The position numbers and the translations under genes were made by a program. Shown in pieces: positions 44,813 through 54,115 of a stretch of 64,000 nt of DNA. The notes below the pieces were generated by a model. It searched no databases. It worked only from the letters and a program-made list of their open reading frames with translations, and had not been told where the DNA came from. The DNA comes from Pseudolabrys sp. (lineage in GTDB: Bacteria; Pseudomonadota; Alphaproteobacteria; Rhizobiales; Xanthobacteraceae): the NCBI GenBank assembly GCA_030655215.1, contig JAURVZ010000048.1, positions 62,001 to 126,000 on the forward strand. The letters are read 5' to 3'. Position 1 is the first letter of the stretch, and every line of letters starts with the position of its first letter.

Positions 44813-45367
44813 TTAGTGCCCCTCGAACGCCATCAAGGTCCGCACCGGCACATTCATCGCACGAAGTTTCGCGGCGCCACCGAGATCCGGCAGATCGACG
44901 ATGAAGCACGCTGCCACCACCTCGGCGCCCATCTGGCGCAGCAGTTTCACCGCGCCTTCCGCCGTGCCGCCGGTAGCCACAAGATCATCAACCAGAATGA
45001 CGCGCTCGCCCTTCTGCACGGCGTCCTCGTGCATCTCCATTTCGTCGAGGCCGTATTCCAGCGAGTAGGCAATGCGCACCGTCGTATGCGGCAGCTTGCC
45101 CTTCTTGCGGATCGGCACGAAGCCAGCCGACATTTGATGCGCCACGGCGCCGCCAAGAATAAAGCCGCGTGCTTCAATGCCGGCGACCTTGTCGATCTTC
45201 ATGCCGGCCCAGGGCTGCACCATTTCATCGACGGCGCGGCGGAAGGCGCGGGCATTGCCGAGCAGCGTGGTGATGTCGCGGAAGATAATGCCCGGCTTCG
45301 GATAATCCGAAATCGAACGGATCGTCGCGCGCAGGTCGATATCGGCGGCAGGAGGCGTCATCTTCAT
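44813..45367 (-). CDS. apt: Adenine phosphoribosyltransferase
   Basis: Converts adenine and PRPP to AMP. The product has 184 residues from the ATG at 45367 (or 182 from ATG 45361); longer frames reach deep into mtnP and are not credible. Features: [20 protein letters not shown] at the N-terminus, [16 protein letters not shown], and the PRPP-binding loop [20 protein letters not shown]. The start overlaps the mtnP stop (TAATG). Together they recycle adenine released from methylthioadenosine. Confidence 0.95.
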   Translation of the reverse strand: MKMTPPAADIDLRATIRSISDYPKPGIIFRDITTLLGNARAFRRAVDEMVQPWAGMKIDKVAGIEARGFILGGAVAHQMSAGFVPIRKKGKLPHTTVRIAYSLEYGLDEMEMHEDAVQKGERVILVDDLVATGGTAEGAVKLLRQMGAEVVAACFIVDLPDLGGAAKLRAMNVPVRTLMAFEGH

Positions 45368-46242
45368 TATCCTTTGAGCACCCGGCCGGCGACGGCATCG
45401 AGCTTCTTCAGTAATTCGGGATCGCGCGCTTCCGGCGCGGTGATCAAGGCAGTATCGAGCGCACGATCGGAGCCAATCGGGCACATCTCATGTTCGCGCG
45501 GGAAATCGCGCGCCAGCCGCGCCACCAAAGACTGCGCACGGACGGCATTGTCCATCAACACCTTGACGATCTGCTGCACAGTGACCGCGTCGTGGTCGGG
45601 ATGCCAGCAATCGAAGTCGGTCACCATCGCCACCGTGGCGTAACAAATCTCGGCCTCGCGGGCGAGTTTGGCCTCCGGCATGTTGGTCATGCCGATCACC
45701 GAATAGCCAAGCGTCTTGTATGTCATGCTCTCCGCATAGGTCGAGAACTGCGGCCCTTCCATGCACACATAAGTGCCGCCGCGCAGCACCTTGATGCCCT
45801 CGGCATCCGCAGCCGCGCCGATGCGCTGGCGCAGCAAGGGCGACACCGGATGCGCCATCGACACATGCGCGACCAGGCCTTTGCCGAAGAACGAACTCTC
45901 GCGCTTGTGCGTGCGGTCGACGAACTGATCAACCAACACGAAGGTGCCGGGCGGCATATCCTCCTTGAACGAGCCGCAGGCCGACAGCGACACGAGGTCA
46001 GTGACGCCGGCGCGCTTCAGCACATCGATATTGGCGCGGTAGTTGATATCCGATGGCGACAGCCGGTGGCCCTTGTCATGCCGCGGCAGAAACACCACCG
46101 GCAGGCCGTCGATGTCGCCAATCCGCAAAGCGCCGGACGGCTCGCCCCATGGCGAGGCAACGCGCTCCTCACGCAGATTCTGCAGGCCGGGCAGATCGTA
46201 AACGCCGGAGCCACCGATAATGCCTAAAACCGACTTCGTCAT
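45367..46242 (-). CDS. mtnP: S-methyl-5'-thioadenosine phosphorylase
   Basis: Cleaves methylthioadenosine (by-product of polyamine and homoserine-lactone synthesis) with phosphate into adenine and methylthioribose-1-phosphate. It has 291 residues of the PNP/MTAP class-2 family: phosphate-binding [50 protein letters not shown] and substrate residues in [15 protein letters not shown] and [15 protein letters not shown]. The stop overlaps apt, which uses its adenine product. Likely the first gene of a two-gene salvage operon. Confidence 0.95.
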   Translation of the reverse strand: MTKSVLGIIGGSGVYDLPGLQNLREERVASPWGEPSGALRIGDIDGLPVVFLPRHDKGHRLSPSDINYRANIDVLKRAGVTDLVSLSACGSFKEDMPPGTFVLVDQFVDRTHKRESSFFGKGLVAHVSMAHPVSPLLRQRIGAAADAEGIKVLRGGTYVCMEGPQFSTYAESMTYKTLGYSVIGMTNMPEAKLAREAEICYATVAMVTDFDCWHPDHDAVTVQQIVKVLMDNAVRAQSLVARLARDFPREHEMCPIGSDRALDTALITAPEARDPELLKKLDAVAGRVLKG

Positions 46243-46257
46243 GTGCCCCCACGCAGC

Positions 46258-47286
46258 CTACAAGGCTGCCAATTCAAACATGCCATCATCAAACTGAACC
46301 CGCGGCGACCAGCCCAGTTCGTTCCGCAAGCGCGATGAATCCGCTGTGATATGGCGCACATCACCGAGCCGATAGCCTCCTGTGACTACCGGCAGCGGTC
46401 CCTTCAGTGCTTGCGCCAAAGCGAGCGCCATATCGCCAACCGTGCGCGGTGTGCCGGAGCCGACATTGAAGGCACGAACGCCATCCGTATGCGCTTCGCA
46501 AACGGCAACAGTCGCCGCCGCAATATCACGGACATGAACGAAATCGCGCCGCATGCGGCCGTCTTCGTACACGCGCGGCGCCTCGCCTTTTTTCAGTGCC
46601 GCGGTAAAAATCGCTGCAACGCCTGCATAAGGCGTATCGCGCGGCATGCCTGGGCCGTAGACATTATGATAGCGCATGATGCCAGCGGAGCCACCGGTCA
46701 CGCGCGCCCAGTTCGCCGCGTAGAATTCCTGCGCCACTTTGCTGCTGGCATAGGCATTGCGCGGATCGACCGGCACATCTTCGTTGACCAAAGCAGGCTC
46801 AAGCGGTTTTCCGCAGTGGGGGCACGGCGGCTCGAAATTCCCCTGCCTCAACTCACTCTCAATGCGCGGACCGGGCCGCACCGGACCGTGCTCCGGGCAA
46901 TGCCCAATCCCCTCGCCATAAGCGACCATGGACCCCGCCAATGTCATGCGCTTCACGCCTGCCCGCGCCATACCGGCGAGGAGTTCGGCGGTGCCCACAT
47001 CGTTTGACGAAGCATAATCGGGCAGATCGCTGATCGCGACGCCGAGACCGACCTTGGCGGCAAGATGCAACACGGCGTCGATGCCTTTGAGCGCACCATC
47101 GACGGTCGCTGGATCGCGAACATCGGCAACAATCAGTTCAGCGCCATCAAGCGGCGCGGCTTTACCGCCCGCGTGCACATCCGGCCGCAATGAATCGAGG
47201 ACACGCACCTGATGCCCACGCGCAAGCAATTCAGCCAAGACGTGGCGGCCGATGAAACCGGCGCCACCCGTCAGCAGCACGTGCAT
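46258..47286 (-). CDS. NAD-dependent nucleotide-sugar epimerase with CxxC insert (dTDP-L-rhamnose 4-epimerase-like)
   Basis: Extended short-chain dehydrogenase of 342 residues; the ATG at 47286 lies 2 bases after the glycosyltransferase stop, while a TTG at 47292 is less likely. The Rossmann motif is GGAGFIGRHVL and the catalytic YxxxK is in YASSKVAQEF. A short insert before the catalytic Tyr holds GHCPEHG and CPHCGKP, a zinc-ribbon-like set of ligands that I associate with dTDP-L-rhamnose 4-epimerase relatives. The neighbours (GT2 and DUF2064) suggest surface polysaccharide or glycolipid synthesis. The exact sugar cannot be assigned. Confidence 0.85.
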   Translation of the reverse strand: MHVLLTGGAGFIGRHVLAELLARGHQVRVLDSLRPDVHAGGKAAPLDGAELIVADVRDPATVDGALKGIDAVLHLAAKVGLGVAISDLPDYASSNDVGTAELLAGMARAGVKRMTLAGSMVAYGEGIGHCPEHGPVRPGPRIESELRQGNFEPPCPHCGKPLEPALVNEDVPVDPRNAYASSKVAQEFYAANWARVTGGSAGIMRYHNVYGPGMPRDTPYAGVAAIFTAALKKGEAPRVYEDGRMRRDFVHVRDIAAATVAVCEAHTDGVRAFNVGSGTPRTVGDMALALAQALKGPLPVVTGGYRLGDVRHITADSSRLRNELGWSPRVQFDDGMFELAAL

Positions 47287-47288
47287 GG

Positions 47289-48041
47289 TCAAACCTTCTT
47301 ATCGTGCAAATGGAACTGCGGCGGCGGTTCGCGGCGCAACGATACCGCAAGACGCAGGAATGTGGTGACGATCTTCCACGCCGCCTTCATGCCGGCGGTC
47401 AAATTGCCAGAAACTTTCGAGACGCCGCCCTGGCGGCAGCGATGATCGACCGGCACTTCAAGAATGCGATACTGCGCCGCAGCGGCGCGCATCTGCATTT
47501 CCAGATTCCAGCCATAGGTCATTTCGCTCATGCCCAGCGCGCGCAGGCGGTCGGCGCGCAACGCACGAAACGGCGACATGTCGGTATAGCGGACGCCGTA
47601 AGTGATCCGCAGCAGCAAGCCTGCAAGCCAACCAGCCAAGACCTGTTGCGGCGTCATGCTGCCAGCCTCGCGCTTGCCGCGAAGCCGTGAACCCATGACG
47701 AAGTCGGCCTGATCCGCAGCAACCGGCCCGACCACATCGGCCATGAAGGCCGGCACATCGCTGCCGTCGCCATCCAGAAAACAAACAATATCACAGCGCT
47801 CGTCCACAGCCTTGACACCTGCCGCACACGCCCGGCCGTAACCAGGCTGAGGCATGCGCACGACACGGGCGCCGGCTTTGGCGGCATATTCTGCGGTGCG
47901 GTCGGTTGAGCCATTGTCGACGACAATTACTTCATCGACCTTCTGCGCCAGCACGTCGCGCACAACATCGGCGATCGGCTCCTCCTCGTTGAGGCAGGGG
48001 ATCACGACGCTGACAAAGCGGTCGCCGGCGGGAAGTCGCAT
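47289..48041 (-). CDS. Family 2 glycosyltransferase
   Basis: A 250-residue GT-A-fold enzyme of the DPM/UgtP-like group: SVVIPCLNEEEPIADVV at the N-terminus, VVDNGSTDRTAEYAAKAG for nucleotide-sugar binding, and the DxD-type FLDGDGSDVP. The C-terminal third contains a hydrophobic stretch (AGWLAGLLLRITYGVRY) and the VPVDHRCRQGGVSKVSG signature seen in polyprenol-linked transferases. No full membrane anchor. It sits 3 bases after the DUF2064 gene and 2 bases before the epimerase, forming a tight three-gene unit. Confidence 0.9.
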   Translation of the reverse strand: MRLPAGDRFVSVVIPCLNEEEPIADVVRDVLAQKVDEVIVVDNGSTDRTAEYAAKAGARVVRMPQPGYGRACAAGVKAVDERCDIVCFLDGDGSDVPAFMADVVGPVAADQADFVMGSRLRGKREAGSMTPQQVLAGWLAGLLLRITYGVRYTDMSPFRALRADRLRALGMSEMTYGWNLEMQMRAAAAQYRILEVPVDHRCRQGGVSKVSGNLTAGMKAAWKIVTTFLRLAVSLRREPPPQFHLHDKKV

Positions 48042-48044
48042 CGT

Positions 48045-48764
48045 TCAGGCCCGCATCATGGCGTGTTCCCGCTCGCGCAAGAAGGCAAACGTGGCTTGGG
48101 CATCGGCACCGACCAGGCGCGGATCGGCAAATGCCGGCGATATGCCGCGCCATTCGTCTTCCAGCATCGCAAACGAGGCAGCATCATCGACATCGTACCA
48201 TCCCGGAACATTCGCGACAGCAAGGCCGATTTCCCGGGCGCGTTGCAAGGTCAACGCGTAAACCTCGGGTGTGCTCCACGGTATGTCATCAAACAGGCGC
48301 GGATAGGTCTGCGACAGGCCGATCAAGGTATAGCCGCCGTCCAGCGCCGGGCTGAGTACGACGTTGTCACCGGCGCGCACGGCATCGACCGCGGCGCTAA
48401 GCACCGCTTTTGGCAATGTCGGCGAATCGGAATTGACCAGAATGGCACCGGCAAAACCGGCCTCAATGAGATCCGCAGTGCCTTTGAGCAGTCGGGCACC
48501 GAGATCACCCTCACCTTGCAAGGTAAGGTGGAAGCCGTCCGGCAACAGTTTGCGCAAGGCCGGCTCGGTGCCGAACGGCGTGTAAACCGCACCCCCGACA
48601 ACATCGCCGTCGGCGGCCAGTTCGTGGATGGTTTTTGACAGATCGCGGATGAAACAGGACGAGATCGCCGCGCATTCTTCCGGCCGCAAAGGCGGCGAGA
48701 GCCGCGTCTTCGACTTTCCAGGCGCCGGCGTTTTGCAAATAATAGCAACGGCAACAGGCTTCAT
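48045..48764 (-). CDS. DUF2064 / TIGR04282-type nucleotidyl- or glycosyltransferase
   Basis: A 239-residue protein with a GT-A/nucleotidyltransferase-like fold: VAIICKTPAPGKSKTRLSPP at the N-terminus, GAILVNSDSPTLP, SPALDGGYTLIGLSQ and the late DVDDAASFAML. The ATG at 48764 is chosen; ATGs at 48773 and 48788 are in frame, and the last overlaps the upstream PLP-enzyme gene. The family is often found with GT2 enzymes and has been linked to arsenosugar synthesis in some bacteria; no radical-SAM or arsenic gene is seen here, so its substrate is open. Confidence 0.85.
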   Translation of the reverse strand: MKPVAVAIICKTPAPGKSKTRLSPPLRPEECAAISSCFIRDLSKTIHELAADGDVVGGAVYTPFGTEPALRKLLPDGFHLTLQGEGDLGARLLKGTADLIEAGFAGAILVNSDSPTLPKAVLSAAVDAVRAGDNVVLSPALDGGYTLIGLSQTYPRLFDDIPWSTPEVYALTLQRAREIGLAVANVPGWYDVDDAASFAMLEDEWRGISPAFADPRLVGADAQATFAFLREREHAMMRA

Positions 48765-48777
48765 GGCGATCATCTCG

Positions 48778-49935
48778 TCAGGATGCAACGGACAGCGCGC
48801 GTGTCAGATCGTAGTACAATTCGTCAACATCTTCGAGGCCCACCGACAGCCGCAGCAGATCGGACGGAACGGGCGTGCCGGCTCCCTCGATCGATGAGCG
48901 GTGTTCGATCAGACTTTCAATTCCGCCAAGCGAGGTGGCGCGATTCCACAGTTCAACACAAGCCGCGACGGCTACCGCGGCCTTGTCACCCTTTTTGATG
49001 CGAATCGACAACATGCCGCCAAAGCCGCCCTTCATCTGACGGGCAGCAACGTCGTGGCCAACGTGTTTTTCAAGACCGGGATAGAGCACGGCTGAAATCG
49101 CCGAATGGCCCACCAGTTTGCCCGCCAGCCACGCTGCGCTAGCGGCCTGCGCGCGAACGCGAATATCGAGCGTGCGCATGCCGCGCATCAGCAGCCACGA
49201 ATCGAACGGGCTGAGCGTGTTGCCGAAGTGGGAGCGCACTTTGCCGATGCGTTGCCATAATGGATTGTCGCCGGCCGTCGCCAGCGCACCGGCGACCACG
49301 TCTGAATGGCCGTTAAGATATTTCGTGGCCGAATGCATGACGATATCGGCGCCGAGCGACAAGGGCCGCGTAAAGATCGGCGTCGCGACCGTCGAGTCGA
49401 CGCAAAGAATGGCGCCAGCGGTGTGCGCGATTTCGGATACAGCGGCGATATCTGTGATGGTCCACAGCGGATTGCTCGGCGTCTCGATCCAGAATAGTCC
49501 GGTTTGGCCCGGACGCACCGCGGCGCGCACCGCGTCGAGATTCGATGAGTCAACGAACGTCACGCCGTGACCATAGCGGCCGATATCGTCGCGCAGCCAG
49601 TCGCGGAAGCCGTAATACATGATCTGAGAAGCAACAATGTGCGTCGGCTTGTCGAGCGCGAGCAACACCGATGTTGCGGCCGCCATGCCCGAGCCAAACA
49701 GCAGGGCTTCATCGGCGCCTTCGAGCGCCGCAATCATGCGTTCGGCCTGATGCACGGACACATTGTCGGGGCGCCCATAGACGTAGCCGGCGCTATAGCC
49801 GTTGTCGGCATCGCGCACGTAAGTCGTCGACATGTGAATGGGCTGGACGATGCCCTTGGTCACAGGGCAATGCGTGCCGAGCGCCTGGGCAACCAGAGTG
49901 CGCGCACTGAACCTCGTCTTGGTCTGGTCGTCCAT
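48778..49935 (-). CDS. metC: Cystathionine beta-lyase-type PLP enzyme
   Basis: A 385-residue Cys/Met-metabolism enzyme. PLP-binding features: YVYGRPDNVSVHQAERMIAA (substrate-side Tyr/Arg), LLFGSGMAAATSVLLAL (cofactor phosphate), and the Schiff-base Lys in HSATKYLNGHSDVVAG. The C-terminal part has SVGLEDVDELYYDLTRAL. It most likely splits cystathionine to homocysteine, pyruvate and ammonia, but cystathionine gamma-synthase/lyase paralogues look alike. Its stop lies 13 bases from the DUF2064 start. I looked for a SAM-type riboswitch in the upstream 108 bases and saw none. Confidence 0.85.
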   Translation of the reverse strand: MDDQTKTRFSARTLVAQALGTHCPVTKGIVQPIHMSTTYVRDADNGYSAGYVYGRPDNVSVHQAERMIAALEGADEALLFGSGMAAATSVLLALDKPTHIVASQIMYYGFRDWLRDDIGRYGHGVTFVDSSNLDAVRAAVRPGQTGLFWIETPSNPLWTITDIAAVSEIAHTAGAILCVDSTVATPIFTRPLSLGADIVMHSATKYLNGHSDVVAGALATAGDNPLWQRIGKVRSHFGNTLSPFDSWLLMRGMRTLDIRVRAQAASAAWLAGKLVGHSAISAVLYPGLEKHVGHDVAARQMKGGFGGMLSIRIKKGDKAAVAVAACVELWNRATSLGGIESLIEHRSSIEGAGTPVPSDLLRLSVGLEDVDELYYDLTRALSVAS

Positions 49936-50043
49936 ACTAACTTATCAGCCTCACTAAGTTACCTACCGTACCAACAGGCCCCGGCGACCGCAGTTCCCCT
50001 TAGGGGGAAATATTTCCTCCAATCGAGGTAGAATGGAGACGGT

Positions 50044-50562
50044 TCACCTACGTCCCAAAGCGATTAAGGTATTATCGTCTACAGGAAGCGTCTTTCCTCT
50101 CGATGCATCCCAATTCGGAGCCTCCTCGAAATCTTCGCGCCCCATGTCGACGGCATTAATCTGCCTCGCGAGGATCGCCACCGCCTCGATCGGAACGGCG
50201 ACCGGCCGCTTCCCCCTCTCCGTGCGCGCCCAGCCGAACCAGGCGCTATAGGGCACGATCAGGACGACCTTGTTTTCAGCCGTGCGCACGACCTCTCGGA
50301 CATAGCCAATGGTCGAGTCGCCTTCGTCGAGAACCGGCAGGCCGATCAGATCGCCGACACGAACCGGCTGCGGAAACCGCTTCTGCATTTTCTGCTCGGG
50401 AGTCAGCTCCTCCTTGTCGTCGTCCTTATCGCCATCCGCAGGCTTGTCGGCGGCGGGACCCGCCGCAAGCTGGATGTAACTCTCGGCGGCATGAGGAGAT
50501 ACGAGCGGTGACGACAGGCAGATCAGCGCCAGACAAAAAAACAATCCGGGGCGGAGCAGCAT
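50044..50562 (-). CDS. Exported PRC-barrel domain protein
   Basis: A 172-residue protein from the ATG at 50562 (ribosome site AAGGG about 9 bases before). It starts with a signal sequence (LLRPGLFFCLALICLSSPLV, cleavage near HAA/E), then an acidic/Lys linker (PADGDKDDDKEELTPEQ) and a PRC-barrel core from about 75 (VRVGDLIGLPVLDEGDSTIG; VVLIVPYSAWFG; VAVPIEAVAIL). PRC barrels act in RNA processing (RimM), photosynthetic reaction centres and many exported proteins of unknown role. It diverges from the cytochrome b gene with about 98 bases between starts. Confidence 0.78.
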   Translation of the reverse strand: MLLRPGLFFCLALICLSSPLVSPHAAESYIQLAAGPAADKPADGDKDDDKEELTPEQKMQKRFPQPVRVGDLIGLPVLDEGDSTIGYVREVVRTAENKVVLIVPYSAWFGWARTERGKRPVAVPIEAVAILARQINAVDMGREDFEEAPNWDASRGKTLPVDDNTLIALGRR

Positions 50563-50660
50563 CGTGACGGCCCTTTTATGTAATTTCACACAAGCCACAC
50601 GAACTCGTGCGTTGCGCGTCAAAAGCGAGTCAGGGTCTTATTTGCCAGCAAGTCCCCCTA

Positions 50661-51344
50661 ATGAGCACGACCTTCATGTCGGACAGCCTCACGGTCAAAT
50701 CAACTCGCCGTCATAAGCTGCATCCGGCGGCGTTGCGGACGATGCACTGGATCAATGCCATTGCCATGATCCTGCTGATCGGCAGCGGCTGGAAGATCTA
50801 TAACGACGAAGTGCTGTTCGGCTGGCTGCACTTTCCGGACTGGATGACGTTTGGCGTCTATGCCCAGCATGGCCTGCAGATCCATTTCTTCGCAATGTGG
50901 CTGCTGGTTATCAACGGCATCGCTTATGCCGCCTACGGCTTTGCCACCGGCCGTCTGCGCCGCAAAATGTTGCCGATTCGTCTTTCGGAGATTGCCGCCA
51001 ATATACGCGACGCGCTTCGCTTCAAGCTCGCCCATGACGACATCACGCGCTACAATGCCGTGCAGAAGATGCTCTATGTCGGCATCATGCTGGTTATCGT
51101 CATCCAGATCCTGTCCGGTCTGGCGATCTGGAAGCCGGTGCAATTCCAGGAACTGACGGCGCTATTAGGCGGCTTCCAGTATGCGCGGCTCGCGCATTTT
51201 ATCGGCATGGCCGCCATCGTCGGCTTTCTTATTATTCACGTCGCACTGGCGCTTCTGGTGCCAAAGACCATCATTGCCATGGTTGCCGGCGGACCTGATG
51301 TCGCTGACGACGATACTGCGCCCCACCCCGCCCCGGCGGAATAA
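50661..51344 (+). CDS. Membrane cytochrome b subunit (b561/Ni-Fe-hydrogenase b-type family)
   Basis: A 227-residue four-helix integral protein; ATG at 50661 (a second ATG at 50676 is possible). Candidate haem ligands are His in MHWINAIAMILLIGSGWKI, in QHGLQIHFFAMWLLVING, and in the last helix pair (AHFIGMAAIVGFLIIHVALA). An amphipathic cytoplasmic stretch lies between helices 2 and 3. The molybdopterin enzyme follows after 12 bases, so this is probably its quinone-linked electron partner, functionally like MsrQ/YedZ though not the same family. Confidence 0.88.
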   Translation: MSTTFMSDSLTVKSTRRHKLHPAALRTMHWINAIAMILLIGSGWKIYNDEVLFGWLHFPDWMTFGVYAQHGLQIHFFAMWLLVINGIAYAAYGFATGRLRRKMLPIRLSEIAANIRDALRFKLAHDDITRYNAVQKMLYVGIMLVIVIQILSGLAIWKPVQFQELTALLGGFQYARLAHFIGMAAIVGFLIIHVALALLVPKTIIAMVAGGPDVADDDTAPHPAPAE

Positions 51345-51356
51345 CGGACCGAACCC

Positions 51357-52145
51357 ATGGCGATCCGCTCACCCTCATCCTCAATCTTCCGGCCGAAAAA
51401 CGGCGTTGACCAAAGTGTCATGGAAGAAAACAAGAAGCTGATCGCCGACATCAACCGTCGCAATCTGCTGCGTGGCACCGTATCGCTCGGCGCGCTGACC
51501 ATGTTGACGGGCTGTTCGGTCAGCGACACTGGCGCCATGCAGGCTTTCCTGCGTGCCGTGTCATCGTTCAATGATGGCGTTCAGGCGCTCTTGTTCACGA
51601 ACAGATTGGCCCCGACGTTCCGCGAAGACCAGGTGGTCAAGCCGCCGCGTTTCAATGCTTTCTATGAGATCGAGGACGTCAAGCCGGTCGACGGCCAGAA
51701 ATGGAAGCTTGAGTTGTCCGGTCTGATCGAGAACAAGACCGCCTGGACCGCCGAACAGATCTACAAACTGCCGGAACAAGAAATCATCGTACGGCATATC
51801 TGCGTCGAGGGCTGGGACTATATCGGCCAATGGTCCGGCGTGCCGTTGAGCGACTTCCTCAAGCGCATCGGCGCCGATACCAAAGCCAAATACATCTCAT
51901 TCAAATGCGCTGACGACTATACAGAGACGCTCGACATGGCGACGGCGCTGCACCCGCAGACAATCCTGGCGACGAAGTATGCCCGCGACCCGATTGCCGA
52001 TCCGTTCGGCTTTCCGTTGCGGCTACGGACGTCGACCAAGCTTGGCTTCAAAAACGCTAAGTGGATCACCGCGATGGAGGTGACCAACACTTTCCAGGAA
52101 ACCTATTGGTCGAAGCAGGGCTTCAACTGGTTCGCCGGTATCTAG
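51357..52145 (+). CDS. Sulfite-oxidase-family molybdopterin oxidoreductase
   Basis: A 262-residue enzyme of the oxidoreductase molybdopterin-binding superfamily. A twin-Arg-like motif in INRRNLLRG followed by a hydrophobic stretch with LTMLTGCS suggests Tat export, perhaps with a lipobox. The core has IVRHICVEGWDYIGQWSGVP, in which the Cys is the expected molybdenum ligand, then DPIADPFGFPLRLR and KNAKWITAMEV. The dimerisation domain of true sulfite oxidases is absent, so it is closer to the MsrP/YedY layout. Paired with the cytochrome b gene 12 bases upstream. The substrate could be an S- or N-oxide; not determinable. Confidence 0.9.
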   Translation: MAIRSPSSSIFRPKNGVDQSVMEENKKLIADINRRNLLRGTVSLGALTMLTGCSVSDTGAMQAFLRAVSSFNDGVQALLFTNRLAPTFREDQVVKPPRFNAFYEIEDVKPVDGQKWKLELSGLIENKTAWTAEQIYKLPEQEIIVRHICVEGWDYIGQWSGVPLSDFLKRIGADTKAKYISFKCADDYTETLDMATALHPQTILATKYARDPIADPFGFPLRLRTSTKLGFKNAKWITAMEVTNTFQETYWSKQGFNWFAGI

Positions 52146-54115
52146 GGCCTTACAGTTCGATAGATGCGCCACGCCGACGTACCGTCAACGAGGCGGTAGA
52201 GCGGACTTGCAGCGAAGGGATCGCTGGCCCAGGCGCCATCCTCGGACGTGACGACCGCGGTGTCGCATTTGAAAGCACCCGCCAATTCCTCGATATCGCC
52301 CGGTTTGGTTTCGCCCGCGAAAACGCGGTGGAATTGCGCGTCGATCTCTTCATTGCGGACTGTCGGCAGTGGTGAAAATGGCGCGAAGGCCGAACCGGCG
52401 TAGCAAGAGCGGCGGTTGCTCAGCAAAGCCCACGAGATATTCGCCGGCCATCCGGTCATGCTTTCCATGTGACGGGGGCTTATGGCGATCCGGTCAGCGT
52501 CCGGCGTGACGCGGCGCACCGCCTGCCACAAGGCCGGCGTCTCGGCGAAGCTGCGCGACCCACCGAGCGGCGGCGCGGTAAGATTGCCGCGAGCGAGCTT
52601 GATGGCTTCGGGCACGCCGAGCAGGAGCAAAACCACGGCAGCGATCAGCGGGACAGAGAGTCGCTTGAAGCTCAAGCGCGATAGCGCTGCGGCGGCGAAG
52701 ACAATCAGCAACATCAGGCCCGGCAGCAAGGCACGCCAGCCGAGATCGTTGTTCTCGCCCAATGTGCTGACCAGTAGCCACGACGTGAGCAGGCTGGCCA
52801 CAAGCGTCAGCGCGAAAGCAATCAACATCGTACGATGGCCCAGCGCCAACGTCTTGTCTCTCAGGAGCACATAGAGCGCGACGAGACCCGGGGCGTAAGT
52901 CGCCGGCAACTCGACCGGCAGATAGATGAGCCAGAAGGCCGGCCAGTCGAGCCAGGCACCGAATTCGTCCAGGATATCGTCGCTGAGCACCTGCGTCGGT
53001 TCAATGCTGATCGGCGAGCCGCCGCGCAAGGCTGTCATCTGCAGCTGGTCGTAGAGGAACGGCGACATCAGCAGCAGAGCCAGTGCGGCGGCGCCGCTAA
53101 TTCCGATCAGTATTCGCAGCCGTTGCGATGGCGCGGCGCGCGCGAGCACAAACAGCGCGACCGGCGCCGCGGCCAGCGGAAAGGCGACGCCGCCGACCCA
53201 GGTCGAGCTCTCAAAGCCGGCGGCGATGACGAGGCCTAGCAAGATGGCCGTGAGTGCGTGCGGGCGCCTGGCAAGTTCCACGACCAGATAGATGGCTATC
53301 AAGGCAATTGTAGCCGACGCCGTGTGCTGTGGCGCCCACGAGGTCTGGAACAGCCAGCCTCCGAGACCGGACTGATAGCCGACGTATTCTGCAGCGGTGT
53401 CAATGTCGGTGAACCAGCCAATCACCGCGCGGAGCGAACCGGAGGCCGCCAGCGCGACGGCCCATAGACCAGCGCTGGCTTGGCCGCTGAGCCGGACCGC
53501 CAGGCCGATCAAAGCCGTAAGCGCCGTAAAAGCCGTGAAAAAAGCCATGCCCGCATCAGCTTCCCAGCCACTGATGTTGAGCAGCAGCGCCAGTTCGGCA
53601 GCGCTGAAATGCCAGAGATAATAGTAAGACAGGCGGACTGGGGTCCCTGCTCCGCTGGAAAACGGATTTGCGGGCGGCACGCCGAGTCGGATCATCTCGT
53701 CGATCATCGCGACTTTGGAATGATCGAAGATCGGCCCGGAGAGCGTGACACCTTCGGCAGAGAACTTCGGCAGCACCGCCGCCATGACGATAAAGGCGAG
53801 CAGGGCCGCGCCGCCAAGCGCCAGCGCCGAAAGGCGGGAGAGCATCGTTTCGCCCTGCCAAGCGCGGCCTCTCCACAACATGGCCAAGGCTACGAGCAAT
53901 GGCACGGCAAAGGCAGCGACAACCGTGCCACGCGACATGCCGATGCCCAAGAGCAACGGCAGTGCCAGTGCGCTGTGCACCGCCCAGCTCAGTGCCGGCG
54001 CCAGCATCAGCGCCAGAGACCGCGATGAAACGCGCATGGTTAGCGGCAGTCCGATAACGCCGTAAATGATTACGGCTGCCCCGGCGCAAATCAGGCTGTT
54101 GAACAGTGAGGCCAT
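52142..54115 (-). CDS. Large polytopic membrane protein, possible GT-C-type glycosyltransferase
   Basis: A 657-residue protein with about 13 hydrophobic segments covering residues 1-490 and a soluble C-terminal part of about 150 residues (SRSFAETPALWQAVRRVTPD; DGAWASDPFAASPLYRLVDG). A loop near residue 140 carries PIFDHSKVAMIDEMIRLG and PPANPFSSG, then RLSYYYLWHFSAAEL; acidic first loops and such YYY motifs are seen in DUF2298/GT-C-like membrane enzymes. Enzyme activity is inferred from architecture only. It converges with the molybdopterin enzyme and the two stops share the palindrome CTAG at 52142-52145. Confidence 0.75.
   Translation of the reverse strand: MASLFNSLICAGAAVIIYGVIGLPLTMRVSSRSLALMLAPALSWAVHSALALPLLLGIGMSRGTVVAAFAVPLLVALAMLWRGRAWQGETMLSRLSALALGGAALLAFIVMAAVLPKFSAEGVTLSGPIFDHSKVAMIDEMIRLGVPPANPFSSGAGTPVRLSYYYLWHFSAAELALLLNISGWEADAGMAFFTAFTALTALIGLAVRLSGQASAGLWAVALAASGSLRAVIGWFTDIDTAAEYVGYQSGLGGWLFQTSWAPQHTASATIALIAIYLVVELARRPHALTAILLGLVIAAGFESSTWVGGVAFPLAAAPVALFVLARAAPSQRLRILIGISGAAALALLLMSPFLYDQLQMTALRGGSPISIEPTQVLSDDILDEFGAWLDWPAFWLIYLPVELPATYAPGLVALYVLLRDKTLALGHRTMLIAFALTLVASLLTSWLLVSTLGENNDLGWRALLPGLMLLIVFAAAALSRLSFKRLSVPLIAAVVLLLLGVPEAIKLARGNLTAPPLGGSRSFAETPALWQAVRRVTPDADRIAISPRHMESMTGWPANISWALLSNRRSCYAGSAFAPFSPLPTVRNEEIDAQFHRVFAGETKPGDIEELAGAFKCDTAVVTSEDGAWASDPFAASPLYRLVDGTSAWRIYRTVRP

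Noticed and set aside
44494-44909. Small genes between tpsB and apt (frames on both strands)
   Set aside because: Translations are Arg/Cys-rich with no start signal or recognisable domain, and one overlaps apt; treated as non-coding.
49936-50043. SAM-type riboswitch before the metC-like gene
   Set aside because: The spacer has a short ggaaatatttcc palindrome but I cannot fit the SAM-II pseudoknot or other known SAM aptamer pattern to it.
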